Shown piece by piece: positions 33,006 through 43,938 of a DNA stretch of 64,000 nucleotides. The stretch spans positions 146,814,082 to 146,878,081 of the forward strand of contig OY757015.1 in NCBI GenBank assembly GCA_963580285.1, read 5' to 3'. A program made the position numbers and the translations under genes. Source of the stretch: Lucinisca nassula. Taxonomy: Eukaryota; Mollusca; Bivalvia; Lucinida; Lucinidae. Every line of letters begins with the position of its first letter. The first letter of the stretch is position 1. The notes under the pieces were generated by a model. It saw only the letters and a list, made by a program, of their open reading frames with translations, was not told the DNA's origin and searched no databases.

Positions 33006-33189
33006 TCTGAGTCTTTGCTAGTCGCCCAAGCCTTCTGGTAGGTTTTGACATGCGCTTGCTCATTTATAGACATAGCGGTCAGTAAATGGATCGCGATTCA
33101 CGAGCTGCCGAAGAGTCACGAGAAGATTTTGCAACCCGGCGTATTCGGCCGTAGCATTGAATAATTTATTCTTTGCATAAAGGTCAGTC

Positions 33190-34862
33190 TCAGGTCAAAT
33201 TGCTCGCACTATACATATTGGTCCAAAATTTTATGCAGCACCATCCCTCCCCACCCACCCCAGGTCATGTCAAGGTCAAGGTCTAAGACTTTGGATTTTT
33301 CATATAATTTTATTTTTAAGAACTCATTGATTTTATGATTAATTTATAATGGAGAAATATTTTGCATGATATATAAGTTACATGTGCCCTGAAGATTGAC
33401 CTCAAAATGAATATAGGTCAGAGTGACCTATGTTTCATGGTCCAGTGATTTTGCCTTATATCTTAAGGACTTTTTGACGGAGAAATGCCATACCTGGGAT
33501 ACAAGTTTCATGTGACCCGATGTTTGACCTCAAAATGTAATTAGGTCACCGTGTCCTATATTTCATGGTCCAGTGATTTTGCCCTTTATCTCTGATACTA
33601 TATGATGGAGAAACATCATACTTGGGATATTATTTCCATGTGACCCAATGTTTTGCCTCAAAATGTAATAAGGCCACTGTGATCTTCATTTCATGGTCCA
33701 GTGATTTTACCCTATATCTCTGGTACTATATGATGGACAAATTTCATACCTGGGATATTAGTTCCATTTGACCAAATGTTTGACCACAAAATGTAATGTG
33801 GTCTTTGTGACCCACATTTCATGGTCCAGTGATTTTGCCTTGTACCTCTGGTATTGTATGATGGAGAAGTGTCATACCTGGGATATTAGTTTCATGTGCC
33901 CGATGATCGACTTAAAATATATCAAGGTCACTGTGACCTAACACCGGCCCCGATAGCTCAGTAGGTAGAGTGTCCGCTCCGGGGAACGGGAGGTCACTGG
34001 TTCGATCCCGGGCCGCGACATACCAAAGTCGTTAAAAATGGTACTAGCTGCTCCTCGCTTGGCACTCAGATTTACGGGGTAGAGCTAGGACTGGTCGACC
34101 CAGTGTCAGGATAATGTGACTGGGTGTGGTATCATGTAATGTGTCTGGGACATGATACTTCAGTGAGGCAGCACTATAAAAGTGAGAATTGAGCTCCCTG
34201 TCGCAACCAGATACCGTCGTGATATGACTGAAAAATTGTTGAAAGCAACGTTAAACCCGTATTCAAACACACACACTGTGACCTATATTTCATGGTCAAG
34301 CGATTTCGATTTGTATCTCTGGTACTAAGTGATAGAGAAATGCCATACCTTGAATATAAGGTTCATGTGACCAGATGTTTGACCTCAAAATGGAATTAGG
34401 TCACTGTGAACTATATTTCATGGTCAAGTGATTTTGTACTATATCTCCTATACTATATGATGGAGAAAGGTCATACTTGGAATATTACTTCCATGTGACC
34501 CAATGTTTGACCTCAAAATGTAATCAGGTCACTGTGACCTACATTTCATGGTCCAGTGATTTTATCCTTTATCTCTGGTACTATATGATAGCCAAACATC
34601 ATACCTGGGATAATAGTTCCATTTGACCCAATGTTTGACCACAAAATATAAGTCGTTCACTGTGACCTACATTTTATGGTCCAGTGATTTTTGCCTTAAA
34701 TCGCTTGGACTGTCTAATGGAGATATGTCAAACCTTGGATTTTGGTTGCAATTGACCTGATGTTTCACCTAATCAGGCTTTTAGATTGAACATGGGTGAT
34801 CATTATTTTCTTGATGGCACCAGCCCAGGGGTATTCGTCACCTCTGGGCACTTTTTCTAGTT
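33190..34862 (+). repeat. HB-type core array and 3' end
   Basis: About nine units of about 150 bases share TTTCATGGTCCAGTGATTTT and GACCTCAAAATG. They end at a hairpin and CTAG (CTCTGGGCACTTTTTCTAG, about 34840-34858), the HB 3' terminus. An S3 SINE interrupts the array. Confidence 0.65.
33941..34274 (+). mobile_element. S3 SINE, 11-bp target duplication
   Basis: ACTGTGACCTA is at 33930-33940 and 34275-34285. The head, boxes and tail match the copy at 10780-11120, with B-box region TGGTTCGATCCCG and tail AACGTTAAACCCGTATTC. Confidence 0.92.
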
Positions 34863-35027
34863 CCTCTAAAATTCCGGACACCAAAAGTAGTTACTGTAAT
34901 TGTCTTAAAATTTGATTACAACAATTTACTATTCAAAATTGTGTCCAAAAGCCGGTGACACACACTACTTTCAGCTCATTAAAAACTACATTTAGATTTT
35001 TGTTGCTGTTTTATGTTTTTTAGAGAA

Positions 35028-35110
35028 AATCAGACTTGATATTTCATTTGAGCCTAGCAGACCATTCAAATGAAATGTCAAGCCTGATTTTGTCTGAAAA
35101 ATCAGGAAAA
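35028..35110. repeat. Inverted repeat
   Basis: AAATCAGACTTGATATTTCA and its near complement TGAAATGTCAAGCCTGATTT flank a short loop. It resembles the stem at about 42040-42110 (GAAATGTCAAATCCTG). Confidence 0.55.
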
Positions 35111-35412
35111 AAAGTATTTGAAAATATCATTTCCTGTTGTTTGGTACTTAAAGGGTCAAATATCTTATCAGATCTAAAATATCTTATCAGATCTAAAAAA
35201 AAAAAAAAAGACCTACCTACCTACCCACCTCACAAATGATGGGTAGGAGCACAGCAAACATACATTTTTTTAAGGATGGCCTCATATAAGACTCAACACA
35301 AAGGTCTGTTCAAAGATTTATTTTTGATTCATGTTTACAATCAAGTTCTCATTTTCTGTTCAAAATAAAGTAAGATAATTCTTTTTGCTGGTCTTCTTTC
35401 ACTAACCTGTAA

Positions 35413-35605
35413 GGAAATCGTTTATGCTACGGTTACATTTGGCTTACGGCGCCCGAAAGTCCCGTTTCGTACGGGCTCGTACGACATCGTACAGTCGCCG
35501 CATAAATAAAAATGCATTAATGTAAACACAGAAATCGTAGCTCCCGGCACAAAATTCGATATTAAAATCGTACGGCGCCCGTAGTCAAATGTAACCGTAG
35601 CATTA
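35413..35605. mobile_element. MITE with ATGCTACGGTTACATTTG ends
   Basis: ATGCTACGGTTACATTTG at the left and CAAATGTAACCGTAGCAT at the right are perfect inverted repeats, followed inward by CGGCGCCCG. It is about 190 bp. The outer bases do not give a clear target duplication. Confidence 0.7.
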
Positions 35606-35721
35606 AACAGACTGCCGGATCACTTTTGAGGTTCAACTAGAGTCCAAAATCGGACAGCTAGCAATACAATATGGCTGAGAATGGGCATTTGAAAATGGCT
35701 GGTACAGAGATGACAAAAGTG

Positions 35722-36018
35722 CAAAACTTTGTTGGTTAGTTGTATTGTTGCTTTACATCCCAGTAAACACCTAAGGTCATGTCAGGATGGTCAGTTTTCC
35801 TAAACACACTTTTCCTGGGTGGAGGACTCAGTGCACATACCTTAGCCAGAAACTGACAACTGCCCTTCTTGAATCAGAGGAAGGAGGATCATGACTAGAG
35901 AATATCTCATGATCACTCACCACGAAAGAATGGTGCCAGACCCTGGGATAGAACCAGCGAGGTCCCAAAACACTTAGGGTCGTGACGCACTACCAGCTGT
36001 GCTAGCCGGGCCGGCCTA
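35722..36018 (-). mobile_element. S4 tRNA-derived SINE
   Basis: The minus strand starts GGCCGGCCCGGCTAGCACAG, with A-box-like TAGCACAGCTGG and a B-box-like GGTTCTATCCC. It ends GGGATGTAAAGCAACAATAC. Confidence 0.7.
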
Positions 36019-36509
36019 AAATATTTTGTGATGACACATTTAAAGTCATTTAAGGGGATGACAGGTATCCCTAACTTAATGAATAATAAGCATTACTTTG
36101 GAAGTCAAAAACACTTTGAGAGATGTTCATAAAAACCTGCAAAAGTAAAGTACAAAATGCAACTACTGTATAAAACTACTGATTGTGTCCTTTTAACGGG
36201 ATTAAATGACTGAAGTGCATGTCACTGACGATATATGTTTGTCATAAAGGCAAAAATGGAAGGAATATACATCTCTAGCCAGAACAAGTTGGGATAACAA
36301 ATATTTTGTTTAAAGAAATAATGTCAACATGCTCAATTTCTTGCAACATACACTGTCAGGTCAAACACTTAAATTTATAGCCCTTTTTCTTTAAAAAAAA
36401 AAAAGTTCTATGCATGGGTGATATGAAGCTAAAATAACTTCTATGCATGGGTGTAAAACAGCTAAAATTGCTTCCATGGGTGGCTAGTCAAATTTCAAGC
36501 TGGTGTCCA

Positions 36510-36534
36510 CCCCCCCCCCCCCCCCCCCCCCCCC
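36510..36534 (+). repeat. Poly-C run, 25 bases
   Basis: An uninterrupted C tract just inside the right GGGCTGTTCC end. Its length may be an assembly approximation. Confidence 0.9.
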
Positions 36535-36844
36535 GATATGTTTTGCTGGAACAGCCCTTAGATATGATAAATTATACTATATTTGTTGAAATGCAATAGT
36601 TATTCTCAGTGGACTAAATGTAAAGTTTAAATGAAACGGTTCACTGCCACAGACAAATTGTCATTTCCACTAAAACGGGATGGCACTGGCTGGGGGTATA
36701 CAAGTCCCACTGGGCACTTTGTCTAGTTTCTCAAGAACTATAAGAGCTTCATTAATGATACTTGGTACTCACTTTAATCTTGGGATGGCAACTTAAATGC
36801 AAGCATTCATATTTGACCTTGACCTACATTACATGGCACACTGG

Positions 36845-38138
36845 AGTGTAGGACAAAATCCCCCCCGGACAAAATCCCTCCCACTCATTTTTGTATAGGT
36901 GGACAAAATCCCTCCAATGTTTTTTGCAAGGTGGACAAAATCCCTCCCACTACTTTTTACAAGGTGGACAAAATCCCTCCCATGTTTTTTGCAACTAGGA
37001 CATAATCCCTCCAGCACATTTCTGCAAGGTGGACAAAATCCCTTCTAAAAATGTTCCAACTGGGACAAAATATATGTATGACTACCAAGAACATATAAAT
37101 TTGCCTAGCCTGATATGAGTCTTCACAATCCACCTGAAGAAAGTGAAGACCCTGATCAGACTGGGAATGTGTCCATGCTAATCTGAATTTTGGCTGGATT
37201 CAAAGACAAATTATTGGTTTTGTCAATCAGTGGTCTGTATATGTATATGTGTTAAGAAAGTATGACAAAATGTGTGCTATTACCAAAACATGAAAATCCC
37301 AAAGACAGCAGCAAAAATAGCTATCTCTTGTACGTATTGCTGATGACTTTTATTTATTATGGTTTCTGGTTAATTTGTGCTTATTTTCTTATTTATTCTT
37401 TTATGATCATTTCTTGTTAATTAGTGCCTTATGCTAATATGTTTGTATTTTAAATGTGATAAAAAGCAATTGTCTAATTGAGCGCTATTAGTGTCAGTCA
37501 TTTTTTTCTAATTGCCTAATTACTGTTCACCGTTAACTCAATTATCTTTATATTCTTTCTATACTTAAATGGTTATCATTGCTGTTGAACACAAACAATT
37601 ATTTAATAAATAATGTTTGTTTGTATGCCTGATTAAAATGTTGACAAACACTTGGTCTTTCTGTTGTAATTGTAAAAATTGAGCCTATGCATAATATTTC
37701 CTACTTTATCATGTGTGCCTGTTAAAAAGGGTAAATGCCCATGAATTGTGGCTGTGCAGTCTTTTAGGATTTTTCACTTGAAGAACTTGCTATTGTAGGA
37801 AATGTTCAATGCAAGAAAGAGGATCCCACAAGCAAGTATTGGAGCAATTTGAGTCTTGAGGAAGATGCTAAAATAGATAGCCAACTGATGTCAGCCGGGA
37901 GGGGTTTTGTCCTAGTTGCAAAATTTACAGGAGGGATTTTGTCCACCTTGTAAAAAAGAGTGGGAGGGATTATGTCCTAGTTGCAAAAAAACATGGGAGG
38001 GATTTTGTCCACCTTGTAAAAAGTAGTGGGAGGGATTATGTCCTAGTTGCAAAAAACATGGGAGGGATTTTGTCCACCTATACAAAAATGAGCGGGAGGG
38101 ATTTTGTCCGGGGGGGATTTTGTCCGGCTACCGGTGCA
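36845..38138. mobile_element. Foldback-like element, copy 2 (reversed)
   Basis: The left arm 36845-37060 and right arm 37880-38138 consist of the same GGACAAAATCCCTCC units and their inverse. The core is the reverse complement of the copy at 31811-33005 (for example AAATTTGCCTAGCCTGATAT). The right end TTTTGTCCGGCTACC mirrors copy 1's left end GGTAGCCGGACAAAA. It splits the resumed HC element. Confidence 0.78.
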
Positions 38139-38139
38139 C

Positions 38140-38703
38140 TGACTTTGTAAAATATTGTGACCACCCTAGCGTTCACCCTAATGGTCAAGTTTATTTCTCA
38201 AGAACTAAGAGCTTCATTAATGATACTTGGTACAAACTTGTTTCTGGGGGTGGCAAGTTAAATGAATTTTGGCTGGATTCAAATTTGACTTGACCTACAT
38301 TTCATGGTTCACTGACTTTGTAAAATATTGCGACCACCCTAGTGTTCACCCAAATGGTCAAGTTAATTTCTCTAGAACTATAAGATCTTCATTGATGATA
38401 CTTGGTACAAACTTGTATCTGGAGATGGAAACTTAAATGCAGGCATCCATATTTGACCTTCACCTACATTTTATGGTTCACTGACTTAGTAAAATATTGC
38501 AACCACCCTAGCGTTCACCCTAACGGTTAAGTTCATTTCTCAAGAATTATTACAGCTTAATTAATGATACTAAGTACAGTACAAGCTTGCATTTAAGAAT
38601 GGCAACTTTTATGCAAGCATCTATGTTTGACCTTGGCCTAGATGTCTTGGTTTGGTGACTTTGCGCCCCGACAGATGCGACATATTCTTCGGCAGAATTC
38701 TTG
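38140..38703 (+). repeat. Right end of the outer HC element
   Basis: About three core units (ACCACCCTAGCGTTCACCCT..) end with CTTCGGCAGAATTCTTG, the same end as at 28553. Confidence 0.7.
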
Positions 38704-38842
38704 TTATTCTATTTTTGACAGAAAATTTTGTTAGCAAATAGTGCAGGCCCTGATCAGATGCCGCGTTCATACAAATAAACCCATATATAATTACCGATTT
38801 AAAAACTATATGCTCAGTTCAGAAACTATATGCTCAGTCCAA

Positions 38843-39062
38843 TTAACCCATTTTGCCCCCGTCCATTGGGGCTTGATTGGGGTCCACTTCCGAATTTAGG
38901 GGTGTCAGGCTGTGTTTTACTTCAAAAACAATTAAGAAAATATCTGAACTTTTTGCAAACAGTGTAGGCCCTGATCAGACGCTGCGTTCTGCGGCTTCTG
39001 ATCTGGACCTGCACTGTTTGCCTAGGTACCCCTTTAGGGGTTTCTGGTACTGAATGGGTTAA
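38843..39062. mobile_element. P3 MITE (TTAA)
   Basis: TTAA at 38843-38846 and 39059-39062 bound CCCATTTTGCCCC.. and ..GGTACTGAATGGG. The centre is CAGACGCTGCGTTCTGCGGC and its complement. Confidence 0.7.
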
Positions 39063-39185
39063 TAAGGATCTACACTGTTTGCTGTCAGAATTTTCCTTTA
39101 AAAATAAAAGAAATAGACCCAACACACCTTGAATTACAAATGGACTTGCCCAGTGTATAACAATAGAAGATCTTGCTAATTTGTA

Positions 39186-39468
39186 ATGAGGATTTACATC
39201 CCCATCAATAGTATAAAGGTCATTTTGGAGGTGTTGCTTCCGATTTTATGGGACTTTTGCCCAACATTGAGATGAAATGACTTCGCAAGCCCTATTGCTG
39301 AAAAGAAACCGCTAGGGTTTAAGGAGTGGTCGAAATTGCACCACTTTTCCTGGGTAGGCTTATAATATTCTAAGCTGAATACCAGTACTCATGTTTAGTC
39401 GGTTTAATCTCTCCATTGAACCACCAAGCAGTATAATCTATTTCTCCAAGCCCCAGGGGGCAGGGGCA
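39186..39468 (-). mobile_element. G retroposon, diverged
   Basis: On the plus strand it runs ATGAGGATTTACATCCCCAT.. to CTCCAAGCCCCAGGGGGCAG. It is the most diverged full-length copy. Confidence 0.65.
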
Positions 39469-39681
39469 CTAACAGTAGAAGAGCCCATCAGTATAACAAT
39501 GGTTTTATGAATTGCAAAAAAATGATACAATATCACAAGCAAACATGTCTTTGAGATCCTCCAACCAGGAAAGATTGTGATCAGCTTTAGTTTGCATCTT
39601 TTCATTGGAATAAATGACATCGATTCTTGCTCTGGAAAATCTGGGTCACATAAATCTCAGTGCAGATAAAAAATGCTCTCA

Positions 39682-39879
39682 TTCACCCTTATCTTGCTGA
39701 ATATTCATTTAAGCCACACCAATTTCTCTCTATTAACCAATCAAATTACTTGATGTAATTTATTGTTATAAATTCAAAAACTGAATGCCAAACAGTGTAG
39801 ATCCTGATCAGATGGCTTGATCTGGATCTACACTGTTTGCAAAGATAGGGTTTGTCGTGAACAGCAAGATAAGCATTAA
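39682..39879. mobile_element. P2 MITE
   Basis: ACCCTTATCTTGCTGAATAT at the left and ACAGCAAGATAAGCATTAA at the right. The centre is GATCCTGATCAGATGGCTTG and its complement. Confidence 0.65.
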
Positions 39880-40632
39880 ATTTACAGTAAGTTCTATGAA
39901 ATGGTAATCCTTTAAATGCCAGGACGACAACACAGAACTCAAAGCTGTCAAATGGACAAATTTTTCTGGGCCAGACTAGCTACTTTTGGCAAATTAGACC
40001 TCATCAGTGACCCTCAGATGTTTTCAAAACTCTGCAGTGAAATCAATGATCCCAAAGCATTAGAAAATATAACTCACATTATAACGCATAATCAACACCC
40101 CTATAAACTTACAGGGGTATACATAATTTTCTTGTTTTTTATTTGAAAACGTAGGCTGTGGGTACTCATTAGAACAAGTTTTCATCAGAAAAATAACCGT
40201 TTTGGAAATATGACAGAATGCACTTTGTCACACAGATTGTTATCGTTAAGTTATCAGAATGCTCAGGCCCTCATATTCTACAGTACATTTTCTCTTGCTA
40301 CTGCTGAATTGCATAATATTCTAGTTTACTGTGTTTCATTTTTCCACAACCTCTCTATAATGCTGTTGTTCGGGTCCAAGTCAAAAACCATGCTAGTTGA
40401 GCTAGTGTTACTGTAAAAATCCTAAACAATCAGACTTCTTGAGGACTTGCTGTAATTCTACTAAAATTTTAACAAATTTGTTTCTTCAACCACCAAGGTT
40501 TCCATTAATTGCAGACAGAATGGCAAACAGTATAGACCCTGATTAGACTGCAGTCTGATCTTGGTCTGCACTATTTGATTAGGCCTTTCTGTCCCAATAC
40601 TTAGGTTCAATATGGCCGGTATGTCCAAACAC
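39880..40632. other. HARS intron, mostly unrecognised
   Basis: Small remnants: a P5-like CATTAGAAC piece near 40165, a CCACAACCTCTCTATAATG end near 40346 matching the TA-MITE at 12168, and a P3-like centre (about 40520-40570). No exon is apparent. Confidence 0.4.
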
Positions 40633-40932
40633 AGAAGGCGCTGTGGTGTAGTTCAAGCTACTGGCCTTATAAACCAGGGGTCGTTGGTTTGATTCCGGCC
40701 AGATGAGATTTTAAACCAAGGTCCCATCTCCATATGACCTAGTTGTTGAAGGGGAAATTAAAATCACACATGCACACACACTATATTCAAACAAAAATGT
40801 ACAGATTATATAGAAAAATGACCATTTATGGTCATTTTTCTATATAATCTATACATTTTTGGATCCCTCTTTAAAACTGCAATATATCCAAAACCATGTT
40901 ATCATGAAGTGTTATAAAGAGGTTTATGTGTA
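40633..40932. mobile_element. Diverged S1-like SINE followed by TA-MITE remnant
   Basis: About 40633-40782 reads GGCGCTGTGGTGTAGTT.. with GGTTTGATTCCGG and a CACACACAC tail. About 40790-40932 repeats the GAAAAATGACCATTTATGGT hairpin of 12168-12378 and ends 46 bases before the HARS exon. Confidence 0.6.
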
Positions 40933-40978
40933 TGATTAAAAAAAAAAAAATGTTTAAATGTTATTTTTTTTTTTTCAG

Positions 40979-41125
40979 GCAGAACAGTCTTACAAGAAAA
41001 ATCCAAAGGCTCTTGACCAGTTCCAGTACTGTGAAACAAATGGTATACCGCTGGCCCTTATTTTAGGACAGTCTGAAATAGAAAATAATTTTGTAAAATT
41101 GAGGAATATTGCTACCAGAGAGGAG
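40979..41125 (+). CDS. HARS: Histidyl-tRNA synthetase, exon 8 in window (anticodon domain)
   Basis: The exon has 49 codons, phase 0 at both ends, reading AEQSYKKNPKALDQFQYCET.. to ..LRNIATREE. It matches human [35 protein letters not shown] in the anticodon-binding domain. The acceptor follows a long T tract (TTTTTTCAG ending 40978); the donor GTGAGT is at 41126. It is separated from the previous exon by about 17 kb of intron. Confidence 0.96.
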
Positions 41126-41234
41126 GTGAGTATGATACTGCAAAATTTTGTGGTATCAGAACAGAACATTACACAAACACGCCTATACAAATACATTGCC
41201 ACCTTTATCGTCGAAAAACTGAAAATTTTAAGAT

Positions 41235-41440
41235 GAAAAATTGTGATATTTTTCTTATTTCTGCTCAAAATATAGATTGTGGGCACTCGTTAGAACCGCA
41301 TCATCGAGGCGGTTCTAACGAGTACCCACAATCTATATTTTAGAGCAGAAATAAGAAAAATAAGGTATACCCCCAGAAACCCCAGTTTTACTATATAAAA
41401 GTGGGGTTCAAGGGGGTAAAAATTATATAGGCATGTTTTC
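41235..41440. mobile_element. P5 MITE
   Basis: A near-perfect palindrome about ATAGATTGTGGGCACTCGTT..AACGAGTACCCACAATCTAT with TTTCTGCTC and AAGTGGGGTTCA flanks. Confidence 0.65.
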
Positions 41441-41739
41441 GTAATGCGAACTTGATTAGTTCATCATATAACATTGTTGTTTTTTAGTGGATTATGTTGT
41501 GTCATAAAAGTGATATGCCGCATGTGTAATATGATATGGTCAGTGGTGCATAAAATCATGACTGTCCATGACCACCTTATAATTCTGTTTAAATTCTTTC
41601 CAATAAAATTTGATTAATAAATCATTACATAATAAACAGAATGTTACACTCATGGTCATTATAATACACATAAGAGACTTGTTTCATTAATTTCCTATGA
41701 AATGACCACACATGAAAAAAAAATATGTATATACCTGAT

Positions 41740-41966
41740 TTAACCCATTTGGTACCAGAAACTCCAAAACGGGTAGCCTGGCAAACAGTGACGGCCCAGA
41801 TCAGATGCCGCAAAATGCGGCATCTGATCAGGGCCTCCACTGTTTGCAAAAAGTTTAGCCATTTTCCAAATAAATTTTGAAGAAAACACAACCTGACACC
41901 ACTAAATTTTGAAATGGACCCCTTCTATATATAAGGAGGAAGCTTCCATTTGGTACAAAAAGGGTG
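41740..41966. mobile_element. P3 MITE (TTAA at left)
   Basis: TTAACCCATTTGGTACCAG at the left and CATTTGGTACAAAAAGGGT at the right. The palindrome CAGATGCCGCAAAATGCGGC is at the centre. Confidence 0.75.
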
Positions 41967-42245
41967 CAGATAGGACAGTCAGCAATTACCCTTGAAAGGG
42001 CTGCAAAATCCGATATTAAGAATTAATAGATGGCCACCTTAATGAAAAATGTCTCCAGAGGAGACAATTTGTATGAAATGTCAAATCCTGTCTTCCGGAA
42101 AAAATAAGAAAAATATTTCAAAATGCCATCCACTGGAAAAAAAAATCTCCAGCATTCATAGCATTAATGAGAATGGCTACTGTCCCGATACACCTGATAG
42201 TCTCTGCCATTTTTCAATAGGGAGATAACGATTTTATGTACTCCG

Positions 42246-42313
42246 TTAACCCACATACGACGATGAAATCTTCAACCTAGTAAGTTTGGAGTGATTCATT
42301 TCCAAATATCATG

Positions 42314-42345
<32 letters not shown>

Positions 42346-42522
42346 TATCATGATTATAGGGGTGTTAGGTTTGTTTCTGTATGTGGCAGTTTTTAAAAAA
42401 AAACATAAATATTCAGCAAACAGTATAGACCAAGATCAGATGCCGCATTATGCAGCATCTGACCTGGGTCTGCACGGTTTGTCAATGTCACCGAAAAGGG
42501 TTGCTAGGCATATATGGGTTAA
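42246..42522. mobile_element. P3-type MITE (TTAA)
   Basis: TTAA at 42246-42249 and 42519-42522 with ends CCCACATACGACG and GGCATATATGGG. A T run (about 42317-42340) and a GATCAGATGCCGCATTATGC palindrome lie inside. Confidence 0.7.
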
Positions 42523-42745
42523 GAGAAAAGACCTTGTTTTGAGGTCATGACAGTCATCTCCCTTACATTCATTGGCCAGAAATAGGTGTATTCATTTACC
42601 TACAATTACACTCAACCCTCTTTGTACCGACATTTGCTATAACGACAAAACTCAATTGAGCAAAAATTTGAATTGAACGGATTTTCATTTCCAGATTTGA
42701 TGGCTGAACGAAGATATTCACAAATACTGTATTTCATACACCAAG

Positions 42746-43130
42746 AAACAAATGCTGTGGATATTTGTTAGAAGCGCCTCGGCGAGGTGATTCTAACAAA
42801 CATCCACAATATTTGTTTCCTGAAGTAATTAAGGGAAAAGACCCCTTTATTATCTACAGTAGAACTGGAATGCATCAGGAAAACATGTTTGAAGAAATAA
42901 TGGCGTCCAGCATGGTGTCAGAAAATGATAAATATTAGGTAAAAATGATAACATTATTATTTCTGCTTTCAACATAGAATGTGGGTACTCGTTAGAACCG
43001 CCTCATTGAGGCGGTTCTACGAGTACCCACAATCTATGTTTTTTAGCAAAAATAAGGCAGATAATGTATACCCTGTAAACCCCACTTTTCACTATATAAA
43101 GTAGGGTTTAGGGGGGTCTTCATTTCACGG
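42746..43130. mobile_element. Two P5-type palindromes in tandem
   Basis: The first is at about 42746-42824 (TGTGGATATTTGTTAGAAGC and complement). The second is at about 42970-43045 (TGGGTACTCGTTAGAACCGC and complement) with GTAAACCCCACTTTTCAC at the right. They lie in the last HARS intron. Confidence 0.6.
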
Positions 43131-43137
43131 ACTTGTT

Positions 43138-43492
43138 ATGGGTTGAACACTGATGGCTCATTTACCTTGGCTGAGTCGAACCCGTTCTTGAGCACCTAGG
43201 GAAATCCTCTACATAAGAAATAATAGGGGATATTTGAAATTTTAGTCTTTTATCTTGCAAATTTATGCTGTGTGTACTCATTAGAATTGCCTCGATGAGG
43301 CGATTCTAATGAGTACACACATTATACATTTTCATTATAGAACACCAAAAAGTTTCATTATAGAACACTGAAAAGATGTCCAAAAGTATCTCCTTATGCC
43401 TCCTGGCAGTCATCCTCAGTGGCTCAAACTACCCGTCTCAAACAGATTTTTGATGTCCAAGAGGTGTTCGAGCTATTGAAGTTCGACTGTAT
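43138..43492. mobile_element. P4 MITE (pogo-like)
   Basis: It matches 7574-7922 throughout, including TTACCTTGGCTGAGTCGAAC and the TGTGTACTCATTAGAATTGC palindrome. It ends GAGCTATTGAAGTTCGACTG. Confidence 0.65.
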
Positions 43493-43625
43493 TATATTAC
43501 TTATTATTGGGATTCTGCATAACGGCGAATTCCTTATGATGGCCAAAAATTGTGGGAATAAATACTGTCATTGTAATGAGGGTTTTCTGTATTATGCTAA
43601 ATATGAGACTGTTTTGTACTTACAG

Positions 43626-43685
43626 AGGGATATACAGAGAGACGTGTTGATACAAGAACTTAGAAAGGAAATAGAGAAGTTATGA
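43626..43685 (+). CDS. HARS: Histidyl-tRNA synthetase, last exon and stop
   Basis: The exon reads RDIQRDVLIQELRKEIEKL and then TGA at 43683-43685. It aligns with human VDVRREDLVEEIKRR, the last helix of the anticodon-binding domain. The animal C-terminal extension (..GQPLCIC in human) is absent. The acceptor is ACAG ending at 43625 and keeps phase 0 with the previous exon. The 3' UTR begins at once and a TIR transposon starts 16 bases later. Confidence 0.93.
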   Translation, partial: RDIQRDVLIQELRKEIEKL

Positions 43686-43701
43686 TGTGTAGTAGAGATG
43701 T

Positions 43702-43938
43702 GGGCCCCGTCAAGCGATTTTGGTACTTATCGCCTACGCGAGCAGCGAATGTTCAGGCGAGCCTGCGCATCCGCGCAGTCTCGCCAGAACCTTCGCTGCT
43801 CGCTCATACAAGCAGTGAATCAAGAGGAACCTTCAGACAGAAAGCCAGATCCCTGGCCCCTCTGAATGGCTGGGCATGCGCAGTTAAAATTTGTCATGAC
43901 GGAATGCTCGAAGACACAAATTCGCTTGGCGGGGCTCA
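43702..43938. mobile_element. Small TIR transposon in the HARS 3' UTR
   Basis: GGGCCCCGTCAAGCGA at the left is inverted at the right as TTCGCTTGGCGGGGCTCA. Its body contains a dispersed palindrome (AGGCGAGCCTGCGCATCC..). A second copy is at 45590-45806. It would be part of the mature HARS mRNA unless the transcript ends within 16 bases of the stop. Confidence 0.75.

Larger units (their letters stand above)
29668..36558. mobile_element. Possible long TIR element bounded by GGGCTGTTCCAGCAAAA
   Basis: GGGCTGTTCCAGCAAAA at 29668 and its complement TTTTGCTGGAACAGCCC at about 36541-36557 are perfect inverted ends, each with TTA outside (a TWA target would suit PIF/Harbinger). I see no transposase in 6.9 kb; the space is filled with other repeats. 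The two ends may therefore belong to different copies. Confidence 0.4.
24826..36728 (+). mobile_element. HB element inserted in the HC element
   Basis: The head TATACCCCTGGCATACC is at 24826. Repeats of about 185 bases (AAACCTTTTTGATTGCTCAT..) follow at 24955-25205 and again at 28555-29250. The 3' end GGGCACTTTGTCTAG at about 36715-36727 abuts the resumed HC sequence. A second HB head at 29264 and a second HB tail at about 34810-34857 show that another HB copy lies inside, but the exact pairing of heads and tails is uncertain. Confidence 0.55.
24512..38703. mobile_element. Nested transposon complex in one HARS intron (outer HC element)
   Basis: An HC element starts at about 24512 (GTCGTGCCTGCTATTATAGC) and is interrupted at about 24824 within ATGGTCAAGTTTA|TT. 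Its sequence resumes at about 36729 (TTCTCAAGAACTATAAGAGC), is broken again by a foldback-like element (36845-38138), and ends at 38703 (CTTCGGCAGAATTCTTG). Everything between is later insertion, listed separately below. Confidence 0.7.

Noticed and set aside
24500..40900. A missing HARS exon or a second gene inside the 17-kb intron
   Set aside because: Exons 23888-24004 and 40979-41125 join in phase with continuous homology (..AADIK then AEQSYKK..), and no other host-like coding segment is visible in between.
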